Shown: positions 54,930-64,000 of the stretch, one piece after another
How positions within the stretch are numbered: the stretch's first letter is position 1
Layout: each line of letters opens with the position of its first letter
The notes under the pieces: generated by a model
Seen by the model: only the letters and a program-made list of their open reading frames with translations
Database searches by the model: none
Told to the model about the DNA's origin: nothing
Position numbers and translations under genes: made by a program
Assembly (NCBI GenBank): GCA_963580285.1
Contig: OY757026.1
Span: 89,564,651-89,628,650, forward strand
Direction of reading: 5' to 3'
DNA length: 64,000 bases
Source: Lucinisca nassula
Lineage: Eukaryota; Mollusca; Bivalvia; Lucinida; Lucinidae

Positions 54930-55287
54930 CATATGATTCATATTCTAAAGCATTTGTCTTTTAATCAGAAAACCCAAATGCTATGTTTTTGCGTTTTATC
55001 CCAATTTATTTTATTTTGTTCTGCAAGTTTGGTGACACTGCATTATTTTTAAATCCGCTATACATACCAAAACGTAAACGAAACATGCATTAGAAATTAT
55101 TAGAAATAATACTTACAGTGCAGGGCCATGTGATCAGTATTGGCCCGAGTAGAAAACAGCGCTCTCAATATGCACCTGGCCTTATCATGAATTTAATTAA
55201 CATTAACATTTCTCGAAAAATTGAAAACAAATAAAAGAAAAAAAAATCTACAAATAATTATAAAAAAAAAACGCCCATTAATGAACA

Positions 55288-55473
55288 TTACTGTGCATTA
55301 CTGTGTATAACTGTGAATTTCTCTGCATTACTGTTTTTAGTAAACTACATTACTGTTCATTACTGAACATTTCTGTGGAGTACTAAACATTACTGTGGAT
55401 TACTTAACATTACTGTACACTGCTGTGAATTACTGTACATTTTGCTACATTTTGCCACATTACTGTTTTTAGT
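55288..55473 (+). repeat. Array of ~10-bp units, second copy
   Basis: As at 30475-30652, with a few base changes. Confidence 0.85.
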
Positions 55474-55775
55474 CAACCCGCAAAAATGCATGTTCTTGTG
55501 ATTGGGCTCTTACGATTCTTGTAGATGCCAACAGCCAGGAGTCTTTTGCAAAAGCACAAAGCAAAACACGAAGCCTTTACAGAGTCCTTGCTATCTGTAC
55601 ATACAGAAAATCCATTTTTTTCTCATGTACTGGAACAGCCCATGACCTTTGTAAGAGGATAAAAATCCTTACAGTCTGTAAATGTGCTTACTACGTAATA
55701 TGAGTGTGTAACTGTGTATATTATGCTTGAGTTGAGTTTGCTCCTCACCTCTTCCATCACCAGTATATAAACTGT

Positions 55776-56178
55776 TTGAACTTACTACGCGACACTGAGG
55801 CATTCTATAACCCGAAAATCGCCCCAAGGTCGAGTTCATCATCGAGGGGATCCCCAACCAACTCTTTAGCCAAGGGGTGCGCTCTTACCAGATGTTTGAT
55901 GAAACGAGGAAGCTCTTCCCAGCCGGCAGCAAGCGACACCCTGAAGTGGCAACGGTCGAAAAAGACCTGGCCCTAGCCGACGTCGGCCTTGCAGAATACC
56001 TCACCAGCACGACCGTCTCCACGGCTCCAGCAGGCGGATAGAGAATGTCAGCGAAGGTGTGAGCATCCAGATAACAAAAAGAGTCGAGGCGGCTGGCGCA
56101 TTGAACATCTACCTCTACGCCATCATGGATGCACAGCTTAACATCGAAGATGGCCGGTTCGTCTCAGCGGTTTATTGA
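55776..56178 (+). pseudogene. Major capsid protein C-terminal fragment, copy 2
   Basis: Same first frameshift as copy 1. In addition, 37 bp are deleted after 'ctcaccagca' (56010), removing the codons for KYALWLDLRTSD and shifting the frame. Confidence 0.5.
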
Positions 56179-56756
56179 GGAACGATTAAAAGAGTTCCTA
56201 CCTCGCACGGCCCATTCGGCGACAATCAGCGGGCAGACGGGATGCGGAAAAACCGTTTTTATCCTCGATCTGCTCGAAGGCTCCTACCCGGGGTTATTTC
56301 AGCACGTAGTGGTTCTGTGTCCCACCATACGGTACAACAGTACGTATCAGCAGCGCCCCTTAATCTGGATGGACTCTGAGATTTATGTTCTATACCCCGG
56401 TGAGCGCCGTCACGATTACTTGCGAGCGTTTTACCGGGTGTTCCAGGGCGAGCCGACCCTATACATCATAGACGACTGCAGCGCTAAAAGGGCTTTGGCG
56501 AAGAAGAAAGACATGGTGTCAGAGCTGGCGTTCTCGGGCCGCCACGCGGAGCAGTCTGTCTGGGTCCTCACGCAGAAGTACGCGCTGGGTCTGTTTGTTC
56601 CACTGCAAGGATCGTGACTCGTTCGAAGACTGTCTGCGTGAAATTGACGTGATCCCCGCACAAGGACGGGAGTTGGTGCGGCAACAGCTAGCCGAGACAA
56701 AACACGCTAAGCTTCTGTTGAAGACTGATCAACCCGCTGATTATATTATCATGTAA
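56129..56756 (+). pseudogene. Packaging ATPase, frameshifted, copy 2
   Basis: Frame 56129-56617 has GQTGCGKT and LYIIDDCSA as in copy 1. Substitutions include R54P, I66T, T81M, T124A and L145W. The same frameshift precedes the final ~45 codons, so it predates the duplication. Confidence 0.8.
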
Positions 56757-56817
56757 TGATCATTACGTGATTAATATTGCTTAGCGGTTGCGAAGCAGTT
56801 GCGTAGCAACAACAACG

Positions 56818-57639
56818 ATGTGCTCAGTAGCGGCCGTAATCGCTGTACTTGGCCTGCATGTGGCGCTGCTTTTCGCTGTCTTTTTTATCCTTTCTCGGGT
56901 GATCCAGATGTTCGCCGCGCATGTATGCGCATGCCTGCGACTCCATTTTAGACAGGTCAGCCCTTGTTGCAAAAGAATGGACTGTGACGAGCTGAAATAC
57001 CAGATGCTTGACGACCCGGCGTCGCCAGACAGGCAACTGGCGCATGTTGCAAAGTAACAAGCGCCACGGAAAGACGACAGGGTGCAAGAATACCGCGAAA
57101 GGCTCGCTGCAACAGTAGTAGGAGGGTCGGCCAGGAAATACGGAATTGTGTGTCACGGAAAGGCCTTGACCGTCGACCAGGTCGAGGAGCTGAGTGACTC
57201 TGAGGTCGAGAGGCTCTACGCCCTTTACTCCGCCCGATTAGGGGCAGACATGTCAACGACGATTTCGAACGCGGCTCTTGGGCTGTATGCGGGACTGGTC
57301 GGGAGGTTCGTCCCGATCCCGGACCAATAAGGGCTCATTCGCGATCTTGGAAGCGATCCGTTTCTAGGTAGTGCACTTCAAGGCGCTGCCAGCGAACTCT
57401 ATCACCGCTATGGCACGTGGTTAGCTCCACTCACCGTAACCGTAACGTTAATCACTTTCAAGCATGCCAAATTTGAACATTGCTGCCCCTTCAATTCATC
57501 ATACAGTGATGGCGGAGAATTTGATGATGGTGGGGAAGGATCAACAGCCGGACGCTGCAACTCAGCAGGCAAACGTTGCGACGCCACTGGCGCAGCCCGT
57601 ACTGGCGGAGCCAGTAACGCAAAGAGTGACGAAGCCTAA
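56818..57639 (+). pseudogene. Membrane-associated viral protein, two in-frame TAA, copy 2
   Basis: Both internal TAA codons match copy 1. One codon is missing ('cttcaa' for 'cttcttcaa'). Confidence 0.5.
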
Positions 57640-57930
57640 AGACCCGAAAAATGTTGCAGCCGGTCGTGCCGGCGCCGCGGGTTGAAAGGCCAAGCAAGAA
57701 CGACTGCTCAAGGAGATTCAGAAAACCAAAGGAAAACATCATGTCACGAATAACGATGTTGCCGCCGTTGTTGTTGCAGAGCAACAGCAACAACGACAGG
57801 AACAGCACGGTAATCTGCCAGAAGGACAAAGAACCTGGACGGGTCCCATGGATCATCGGGGTTCGTCTTGCGGGTGGTATTGCTGTTGCAGTGGGCCTAT
57901 CGCGGCGACAAGTTGCTTCGTCGTTGTTGC
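57464..57930 (+). pseudogene. Gln-rich small viral protein, copy 2
   Basis: Same TGA (57683-57685). A 4-bp gain near 57840 ('ggacgggtccc') shifts the frame before the membrane segment. The sequence after 57900 is rearranged relative to copy 1 with a duplicated 'gttgttgcagagcaacagca'. Confidence 0.45.
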
Positions 57931-58061
57931 AGAGCAACAGCAACATGTTGCAAAGCAAAAATGACAAGTCGAATAGGAAGTTATCTGCGCAACAGGATAA
58001 ACCCCGGGGCGTGAAACAATTAGAGACCAGGCCACATCCATTCTATATGGAATAAGCAACC

Positions 58062-58293
58062 ATGACAATCCCGGCAACTGACGGTAAAATGCTTGTCAAC
58101 GCGCTCTACCATAGCGCAGTCGTCTGTGGCATCGCTGTTGATTACGCCCGGCTTGGCAAGATGGCGATGGGGGTGGGGAGTGGTAGCCTCCCGAAGCTAT
58201 ACATCACACCCCATAGTTGACGCCGCTCTCGCCATGGCAACCAAAGATATGCTAATTAAACAGGGGAGTATACCTGCTGATATCATGAAGTAA
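58062..58293 (+). pseudogene. Short conserved viral ORF, copy 2
   Basis: Same ends as copy 1 (MTIPATDGKM to ADIMK) but with a short G-rich middle instead of the (GT)n-(G)n expansion. A frame change remains near 58175. Confidence 0.45.
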
Positions 58294-58297
58294 TAAA

Positions 58298-58777
58298 ATG
58301 ACAAGTATTGCTATGCTCGTTGGCGGTTCCTGGTGAACGCCCTGGCGTTTTCGGGATCGAACTACTTGTTCTCCATTTTACAGAGCTCTGGCGTCGACGA
58401 AGAGCGCAAGCGTCACGATAAAGCAGTCGAACTGCTACAGGCTGCACAGGCAGAATGGTCTCGAAAACGGTCCGAGCGTATTGATTTCATCACTGAGGAA
58501 CTCCGCCGCGAGGGGCAAGCCGTTTGAACCTTCAAAGACGTCGATGACGCGATGCGCCTGTATGTGCAGGTCGCCGGGCAAAACCTTGACCCCCTGGGGC
58601 CGTCGATGACGCGATGCGCCTGTATGTGCAGGTCGCCGGGCATAACCTTGACCCCCTTGGGCCCGAGCCCCAGCTCTCCGACTTTTACCACCCGAGTGAC
58701 GACCAGAAAGACCGCGAGATTGCCTTCGTCATCCTGGGGATGGCCGCGATCGGCCTGGTGGCCTACAATCTCGCCCT
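58298..58777 (+). pseudogene. Small viral protein with 62-bp duplication, copy 2
   Basis: The tandem pair is at about 58541-58602 and 58603-58664. It retains AYNLA at its C-terminus, lost in copy 1. It reads on in frame into the integrase fragment. Confidence 0.5.
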
Positions 58778-59008
58778 GACAATTCCGCAGCAGTTGTTTC
58801 CGTTGGAGACTTACCCGTTGCAAAGCAACGACAACAATAAATACATGGATCGGAAGTTGACCATCCGCCTTGCGGATTATTATTACAGCCCTAAGAGTTA
58901 CTGGCGGGGTCTTGAGGCCATAACGAAGCTGGCTTCTGCGGCTAAGACCTCAGAAGATGTGGCCCGAGCATGGTTGAAGAAGCGGGCCATCTGGCAGATC
59001 TACCTCGC
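58778..59008 (+). pseudogene. Integrase N-terminal fragment, copy 2
   Basis: Same abrupt end ('gccaccccgcgcactagacg') as copy 1, so the junction with the polymerase is shared. Confidence 0.45.
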
Positions 59009-60537
59009 CACCCCGCGCACTAGACGGCTCTTATGCACCTGGACTGCTGCAAGATCATCGTCGAAGATGTTGGCTCTGGCAAAGGCTGGGCTGGCGATGA
59101 GGCGCCTGAGTTTATCTTTCTCGTTGGCACGGACCAGCTTGACGTCGACACGCCTGCGGAGGTTCTCCATCGTCTTGCGGAAGACCGAATTGTTCATGAG
59201 CTTGTAGAGATCCTTCTCAGAGTCATTGGTGGCCTTCTTCTGGAGCTCAGTATTCATCCGGATGTAGGGCTCCATCCAGGGGCTCTGCTGGAACCGGAGG
59301 GCACGATGAATCTTGGTCATACGCATACCCAGAGACATGTATAACTGGAGATTCCGATAGTGGAGCACGTAGCGGTCCTTGTCGCGGAGGTTGGGGACCA
59401 GCTTCTCGACCTCGGTAGGCGCCACCCCAACGCCTTTAATAAGGTCGTGCTTATACTCCGACATCCACTCCTTCTGGACCACCATGCGCTCTGGAGCTTG
59501 CGGGTAGGCGTTGTGTACCTTGTGCAGCTGTGTTGGATACTCCACCTCTAAGATGTAGCCATCTTGGCTATCTGCAGGTTGCTGTGCAATGGTTTTTGCG
59601 AGCTGCTGGCATTCCGATGCATCCACCCGCCGAAAGCCTTCAGTTGAGAGATATTAACTCATAACCAAACTATAAAGATTGTTCGCATCTAGGTAGAGGA
59701 TGTGGCTACCAGACTTTTCTGGGTCATAATCCTCGACATGAGGATTGTTGGCCTTAGCATAGCGCTTTGAGACCATTGAGATGCCTCCACGCATCCCCTT
59801 CTCGATGAACAGGTGCTGGTCATAATCTGTGAGTAGCTGGAGCTCCACTCCTGTCTTCTTGAGAAGGGCGTCCCATGAAAGCCCCGGGCTGGTGTAGTTG
59901 TGTGCTGGGTCTAAGCCATACCGCGTCAGGCAGGTCTTTCGGAATTCCTCAAAGACATCTGCCAGCAGGAGAACATCTGTGCGATTGTAGAAGTCGTGGT
60001 AGTCCCAGCACGGGGGTTGTGTACTCCTTACTACCGTCTGGGCTGTCCTTCCGAAGCCGAACTTGGAGAGACAACTGGAACTTCACGCCACCAAGAGCAT
60101 CGATCTCTTCATCGAGCTTGCTACTGATTTGGGGCACCACAGCCTCGAGGAAAGTCCTGGGGTCTGCACTATGAGGATTAATGGCAGGCACGTCCATCTG
60201 CCAGCCCCTCAAGAAGTCGCCAATGACCCATGGGGTCTGACTGAAGACTAGCTTTTCTTTTATCTGCTCAGATCACATCCTGATACTCCTTTACGGATCT
60301 CAGGACTTTCTTGCGGGAAATAGGGTCCAATTCAATGGCCTTTATTTTGGCGGCCTTCTTTTTGCGTGGTGGTTGGGTAGGTCGATATTTTTCAGGCTGT
60401 AAGGGCTTTAACAAGCGCCCTTTGACAGAATCTGGGATAAGCTCATCCAAGATGTTTTGAACCACATGATGGAGAGTCGAATTATTATCAGGTATTTCTG
60501 CCAGTAACTGCTCTTTGTATTCATCCATAGTAGCCAT
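59009..60537 (-). pseudogene. Family B DNA polymerase with large internal deletion, copy 2
   Basis: N-terminal frame 60537-60268, then 60212 to about 60004, then a jump: sequence matching 35187-36771 of copy 1 (~1.6 kb, exonuclease domain) is gone. The palm part follows with motif A (YLDANNLYSLVMS), a TAA at about 59655, and frame 59626-59000, which keeps motif B as NNSVFRKTMEN. In the usual N-S-x-(Y/F)-G-K the Gly is Arg here. Motif C is absent, as in copy 1. Confidence 0.85.
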
Positions 60538-60696
60538 AATGCATATATGTATGTATTGAACTTGTCTGTTATTGAAAATTGTCCTGGAAAGTCGTCTGGC
60601 TTCTTTTTTGGAAAGAATAGCGATAGCGCTTCTTGTGGTAGTACTGATTATAGACGGTAGTAGCGCCGCATGGTTTACACAGCTTACGGGACGTCT

Positions 60697-60837
60697 TCAC
60701 AGCCACCCTACAACCCTGACAGATCCAGACACCCCACCTCTGGAGATAGCAGCGTTGTGGATATCACAGTAGGTTCCTCGACATCTCTTCCCACAAGCTT
60801 CACTTGTACCGATCTTGATCCATGTAAAGTCCTGCAT
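60697..60837 (-). CDS. Small Cys-rich ORF, copy 2
   Basis: 46 codons, C-x3-C-x4-C-x2-H; one clear difference from copy 1 (Gly for Trp at residue 35). Confidence 0.35.
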   Translation of the reverse strand: MQDFTWIKIGTSEACGKRCRGTYCDIHNAAISRGGVSGSVRVVGWL

Positions 60838-60996
60838 TGTGTTTCCCTTTATGAGTCTATATATTAAAGTATTGTCTAAATAAAACGACCACCTCAGAGC
60901 CTTCCTCCAACGGCAGCTATACACTTGTTTGCGCTGGGCACCCCGCCCGGTGGGGCCCACCTGGGGGATGGGGCAGGCCCTACCGGGTTGGTGCGA

Positions 60997-61575
60997 GGGA
61001 CGCGAGGGGGATAGTTGGGTGTAATTGTTTTGGGTTTGGGAGACTTAAATTGCTGAATGGAGCTTGTCTCGGTGGTAGATGTTTGGGTGTTGGGAGGCTT
61101 TATTTGCTGAATGGAGCGTCTGAATAAATTCTATGCCAGAAACTCGGGACGCGAGGGGGATAGTTGGGTGGAATTGTTTTTGGTTTGGGAGACTTAAATT
61201 GCTGAATGGAGTTTGTCTCGGTGGGAGATGTTTGGGTGTTGGGAGGCTTTATTTGCTGAATGGAGCGTCTGAATAAATTCTGTACCAGAAACTCGGGACG
61301 CGAGGGGGGTAGTTGGGAGGAATTGTTTTTTGGGGTTTGGGAGACTTAAATTGCTGAATAGAGCTTGTCTCTGTGGTAGATGTTGTGGTGTTGGGAGGCT
61401 TTATTTGCTGAATGGAGCGTCTGAATAAATTCTATGCCAGAAACTCGGGACGCGAGGGGGATAGTTGGGTGGAATTGTTTTTGGTTTGGGAGACTTAAAT
61501 TGCTGAATGGAGCTTGTCTCGGTGGTAGATATTTGGGTGTTGCTGAATGGAGCGTCTGAATAAATTCTGTGTCAG
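60997..61575 (+). repeat. 150-bp satellite, four units (copy 2)
   Basis: Units start at 60997, 61146, 61295 and 61447. The last is shortened by the same loss of 'gggaggctttattt' as in copy 1, so the extra unit is internal. Confidence 0.9.
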
Positions 61576-61596
61576 AACCTACATAGTAAATACTAC

Positions 61597-61800
61597 TAGA
61601 TGAAATGACATCTCAAGCCCTACCGCCCGAACAAACGAATAGGGATTATGTGCAGGGATGGTATGACTCGAACCTTTTCACTTGAAGAGACTTTTTTACC
61701 TTATAAACGGTTTACCAATACTCGTATGCGGTCGGTTTCGGCTCTGCATGGAAGCATCATGCAGCCTAATCTATTTCACCAAGCTCAGATGGGCGGGGCC
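61597..61800 (-). mobile_element. SINE-A-related fragment, second copy
   Basis: As at 38213-38416. Confidence 0.7.
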
Positions 61801-62044
61801 CTCGATAAACGGTTTCCAAAATAAGTGACGTTTATTATCTGAACCTGATCAGAAGCAAAAAAAAAAAAAAAAAAAAAATGTTAAACTGTAGGTCAATAGG
61901 TAAACAAAGGCATTTTTCACTTTTCCACTATAAGTCGAACCTCAATGGCTCAAACACCTGTTCGAGACAGCAGGGGTCGTTCGAGCCACTGAGGGTTTCT
62001 GCCAGGAGGCATAACGGAGTTAATGTTAATTTTGGACATTTTTC

Positions 62045-62325
62045 CATCACGAAAACACGCCTATATAATTTTGACCCCCTTGAACCCCACTTGTATATAG
62101 TAAAACTGCGGTTTCCGGAGGTATACCTTATGTTTCTTATTTCTGCTCTAAAATATAGATTGTGGGTACTCATTAGAACCGCCTCGATGAGGCGGTTCTA
62201 ACGAGTTCCCACAATCTATATTTTGAGCAGAAATAAGAAAAATATCACCATTTTTCATCCTAAAATTTTCATTTTTTCGGCGATAAAGGTGGCAATGTAT
62301 TTGTATAGGCGTGTTTGCGTAATGG
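62045..62325 (+). mobile_element. CP-MITE, second copy of 38687-38967
   Basis: Palindrome intact; 'gagttcccac' where copy 1 has 'gagtgcccac'. Confidence 0.9.
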
Positions 62326-62339
62326 GTGTTCACCCGTGT

Positions 62340-62610
62340 GACATAGTGCATTTTTCAGATCTCCAAAATGGCAACTTTTCTTATGAAAGTCCGTGATATT
62401 TTTTCTTATCAATGCTCAAAACATAGGTTGTGGGTGCTCGTTAGAACCGCCTCATTGAGGCGGTTCTAACTAGTACCCACAACCTATGTCTTGGGACTAG
62501 AAATAAAAAATAAAATAAAAAATAATGTATACCCCATAAACCCCAGTTTTCTCAATATAAAGTGGGGTTTTGGGGGGGTCTTTATTTTACGGACTTGCTC
62601 ACGTGATGCA
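62340..62610 (-). mobile_element. CP-MITE subfamily 2, second copy of 38985-39243
   Basis: Right end 'ttacggacttgctcacgtg'. A nearby decayed hairpin at 62610-62700 matches 39245-39330. Confidence 0.8.
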
Positions 62611-62744
62611 AAATAAAATTATATGCTGCGTGTACTTACTAGAACGCCTCATCGAGGACGATTCTAATGAGCAAACACACGGCGCACATTTGGAAGGTAA
62701 AAGCCGCAGCGGACCCTGAAAACATTATTGCAATGGATTATTAT

Positions 62745-63044
62745 GGCCCCCGCCCATAGGGGCATGAAGAAATATATGGGCTGCATGATGCTTCCACGCA
62801 GAGCTGAATCCGGCCCGCACACTAGTACTGGTAAACCGCTTAGAGGATCTAAGCCTGTTCAGGAACCGCGGTGCGAGGCGGACCGTCCATGCTAATAAAC
62901 CCTATTGGTTTCATTGGGCGACAGGGCTTGAGATGTCATTTCATCTCAATGTCGGGTAAAAGTCCCACAAAATTGGAAGCAACGTCTCCAAAATGACCTT
63001 TACAGTGTTGACGGGGACGTTAAACCTCAAATCAAACAAATAAA
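62745..63044 (+). mobile_element. SINE-A insertion with exact 14-bp target duplication, only in copy 2
   Basis: Flanked by CAATGGATTATTAT at 62731-62744 and 63045-63058. Copy 1 has one 'ctatggattattatt' at about 39371. This defines the full SINE-A: 300 bp, 5' end GGCCCCCGCCCAT, 3' end CAAATCAAACAAATAAA. It is probably the youngest SINE in the window. Confidence 0.95.
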
Positions 63045-63056
63045 CAATGGATTATT

Positions 63057-63287
63057 ATTAACCCATTCAGTACCAGAAACACCAAAACGAGTACCCTGGC
63101 AAACAGTGCAGGCCCAGATCAGACGCCGCAGAACGCGGCATTTGATCAGGGCCGCTTGCAAAAAGTTAAGCAATGTTCCGAATAAATCTTGATGAAAACA
63201 CAACCTGACACCTCTAAATTTTGAAATGGACTCCTGCTGTATATAAGTATGAAGATTCCATTTGGTACAAAAAGTATTAAAGTTTCA
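63057..63287 (+). mobile_element. piggyBac-like MITE, second copy of 39374-39600
   Basis: TTAACCCATTCAG start, hairpin 'agatcagacgccgcagaac'. Confidence 0.65.
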
Positions 63288-63469
63288 CTTACGATTCCGA
63301 AGGCAACTTTTGACGAACACGCCCCAAAACACCGCATAAACTCTTCAAATGCGACCGTAGAACAAACATGGCCGTTGTAAGCAACGACGTCGGTTCCGCA
63401 ATGATGCTTGAAATTTGACGTAAAATGCTACGTCTAGGGCGACAACGTTTTGTTGTTCGACGTAACCAA

Positions 63470-63742
63470 CACGAAAACACGCCTATATAATTTTGACCCC
63501 TCTCGAACCCCACTTTTATATAGTAAAAATGGGGTTTACAGGGGTAAACCTTATTTTTCTTATTTCTGCTCTAAAATATAGAGTGTGGGTACTCGTTAGA
63601 ACCGCCTCGATGAGGCGGTTCTTACGAGTACCCACAATCTATATTTTGAGCAGAAATAAGAAAAATACCCCAATGTTTCATCTTAATTTTTTCATTTTTT
63701 CGCCGATAAAGGTTACAATGAATAGGAGTTTTTTTCGTGATG
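63470..63742 (+). mobile_element. CP-MITE, second copy of 39790-40060
   Basis: Both palindrome arms intact. Confidence 0.9.
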
Positions 63743-63879
63743 GTAAACAAAGCAAGGCCCATAGTTCAAAAGCCATGTTCAAACAGCGAGTGAATTTAAT
63801 GATTTGAACATGTTTTTTTTTTTTTTTTTTTTCATTTAAACATGGATTCAGGCCCATTAAAGAATAGCTTCTTTGCACA

Positions 63880-63887
63880 TACAAGTA
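63880..63887. other. Site corresponding to the pogo-like MITE of copy 1
   Basis: Reads TACAAGTA. A simple pre-insertion site predicted from copy 1 would be TAGTA, so three additional bases are present. Confidence 0.6.
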
Positions 63888-64000
63888 TTTTATGCAAGAA
63901 TGTATGTTTTAGTCCTAATAGAATTTTCACGATGATCTATAGGTTATGGGAATCTTTCCACTACCAAAGTACGAAAACAATCTGAAAAGGGTGAGTTACC

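Larger units (their letters stand above)
55776..60893. mobile_element. Degenerate Polinton-like endogenous viral element, copy 2
   Basis: Same gene order and breaks as copy 1, plus a 37-bp deletion in the capsid fragment and a ~1.6-kb deletion in the polymerase. It keeps some bases that copy 1 has lost: 21 bp near 58758 and 7 bp near 59190. Confidence 0.75.
48252..64000 (+). repeat. Large direct duplication, copy 2 (runs off the window)
   Basis: Matches 20746 to about 40660. Private features: insertion 48450-51290, SINE 62745-63044, a fourth satellite unit, a ~1.6-kb deletion inside the polymerase (junction near 60004) and a 37-bp deletion in the capsid fragment (near 56010). Confidence 0.9.

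Overview
The window reads as repeat-dense animal nuclear DNA, most likely from a marine mollusc and probably a bivalve. That placement is an inference. It rests on AT-rich non-coding sequence, exons with canonical GT/AG splice sites, at least two SINE families (one with a (CAAA)n tail), decayed LINE, mariner and Polinton-like genes, and families of tandem-unit elements ending in hairpins. There are no bacterial operons, no ribosomal RNA genes and no stand-alone tRNA genes. Only two or three short host exons can be argued for: a GNAT-type acetyltransferase exon at 9579-9741 (minus), an unidentified 219-bp exon at 20716-20934 (minus), and a weak first-exon candidate at 18924-19010 (minus).

Layout. 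1-10.5 kb: degenerate ~165-bp tandem units, SINEs, two dead LINE fragments, tandem duplications and the acetyltransferase exon. 10.6-13.8 kb: a 3,179-bp element with 178-bp, nearly identical terminal inverted repeats starting AG and a 6-bp target duplication; it has no recognisable gene. 13.8-20.7 kb: a 260-bp tandem repeat, three long palindromes, a LINE 3' half and an array of ~10-bp units. 20.7-48.25 kb and 48.25 kb to the end: the same sequence twice in direct order, at very high identity by eye.

The repeated unit carries the most interesting cargo. This is a degenerate Polinton/Maverick-like (adintovirus-like) endogenous viral element, copy 1 at 30957-37660 and copy 2 at 55776-60893. Plus-strand genes are, in order: C-terminal part of a putative double-jelly-roll major capsid protein, FtsK/HerA-type packaging ATPase, four small or membrane-associated proteins, and the N-terminal part of a putative integrase. 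They converge on a minus-strand protein-primed family B DNA polymerase that is preceded by a small Cys-rich ORF. Every large gene is broken by frameshifts, stops or deletions. Both copies share one internal deletion that fused the integrase fragment to a polymerase lacking its motif C, so this deletion predates the duplication.

Because the two copies are so similar, each serves as the empty-site control for mobile elements present only in the other. This gives insertion boundaries for a TTAA-flanked piggyBac-like MITE (copy 1), rolling-circle-like elements ending in a hairpin plus CTAA (one insertion in each copy), a 300-bp SINE with a 14-bp target duplication (copy 2), and a TA-flanked pogo-like MITE (copy 1). 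The duplication could be a real tandem event or two haplotypes joined by the assembler; the sequence alone cannot decide.
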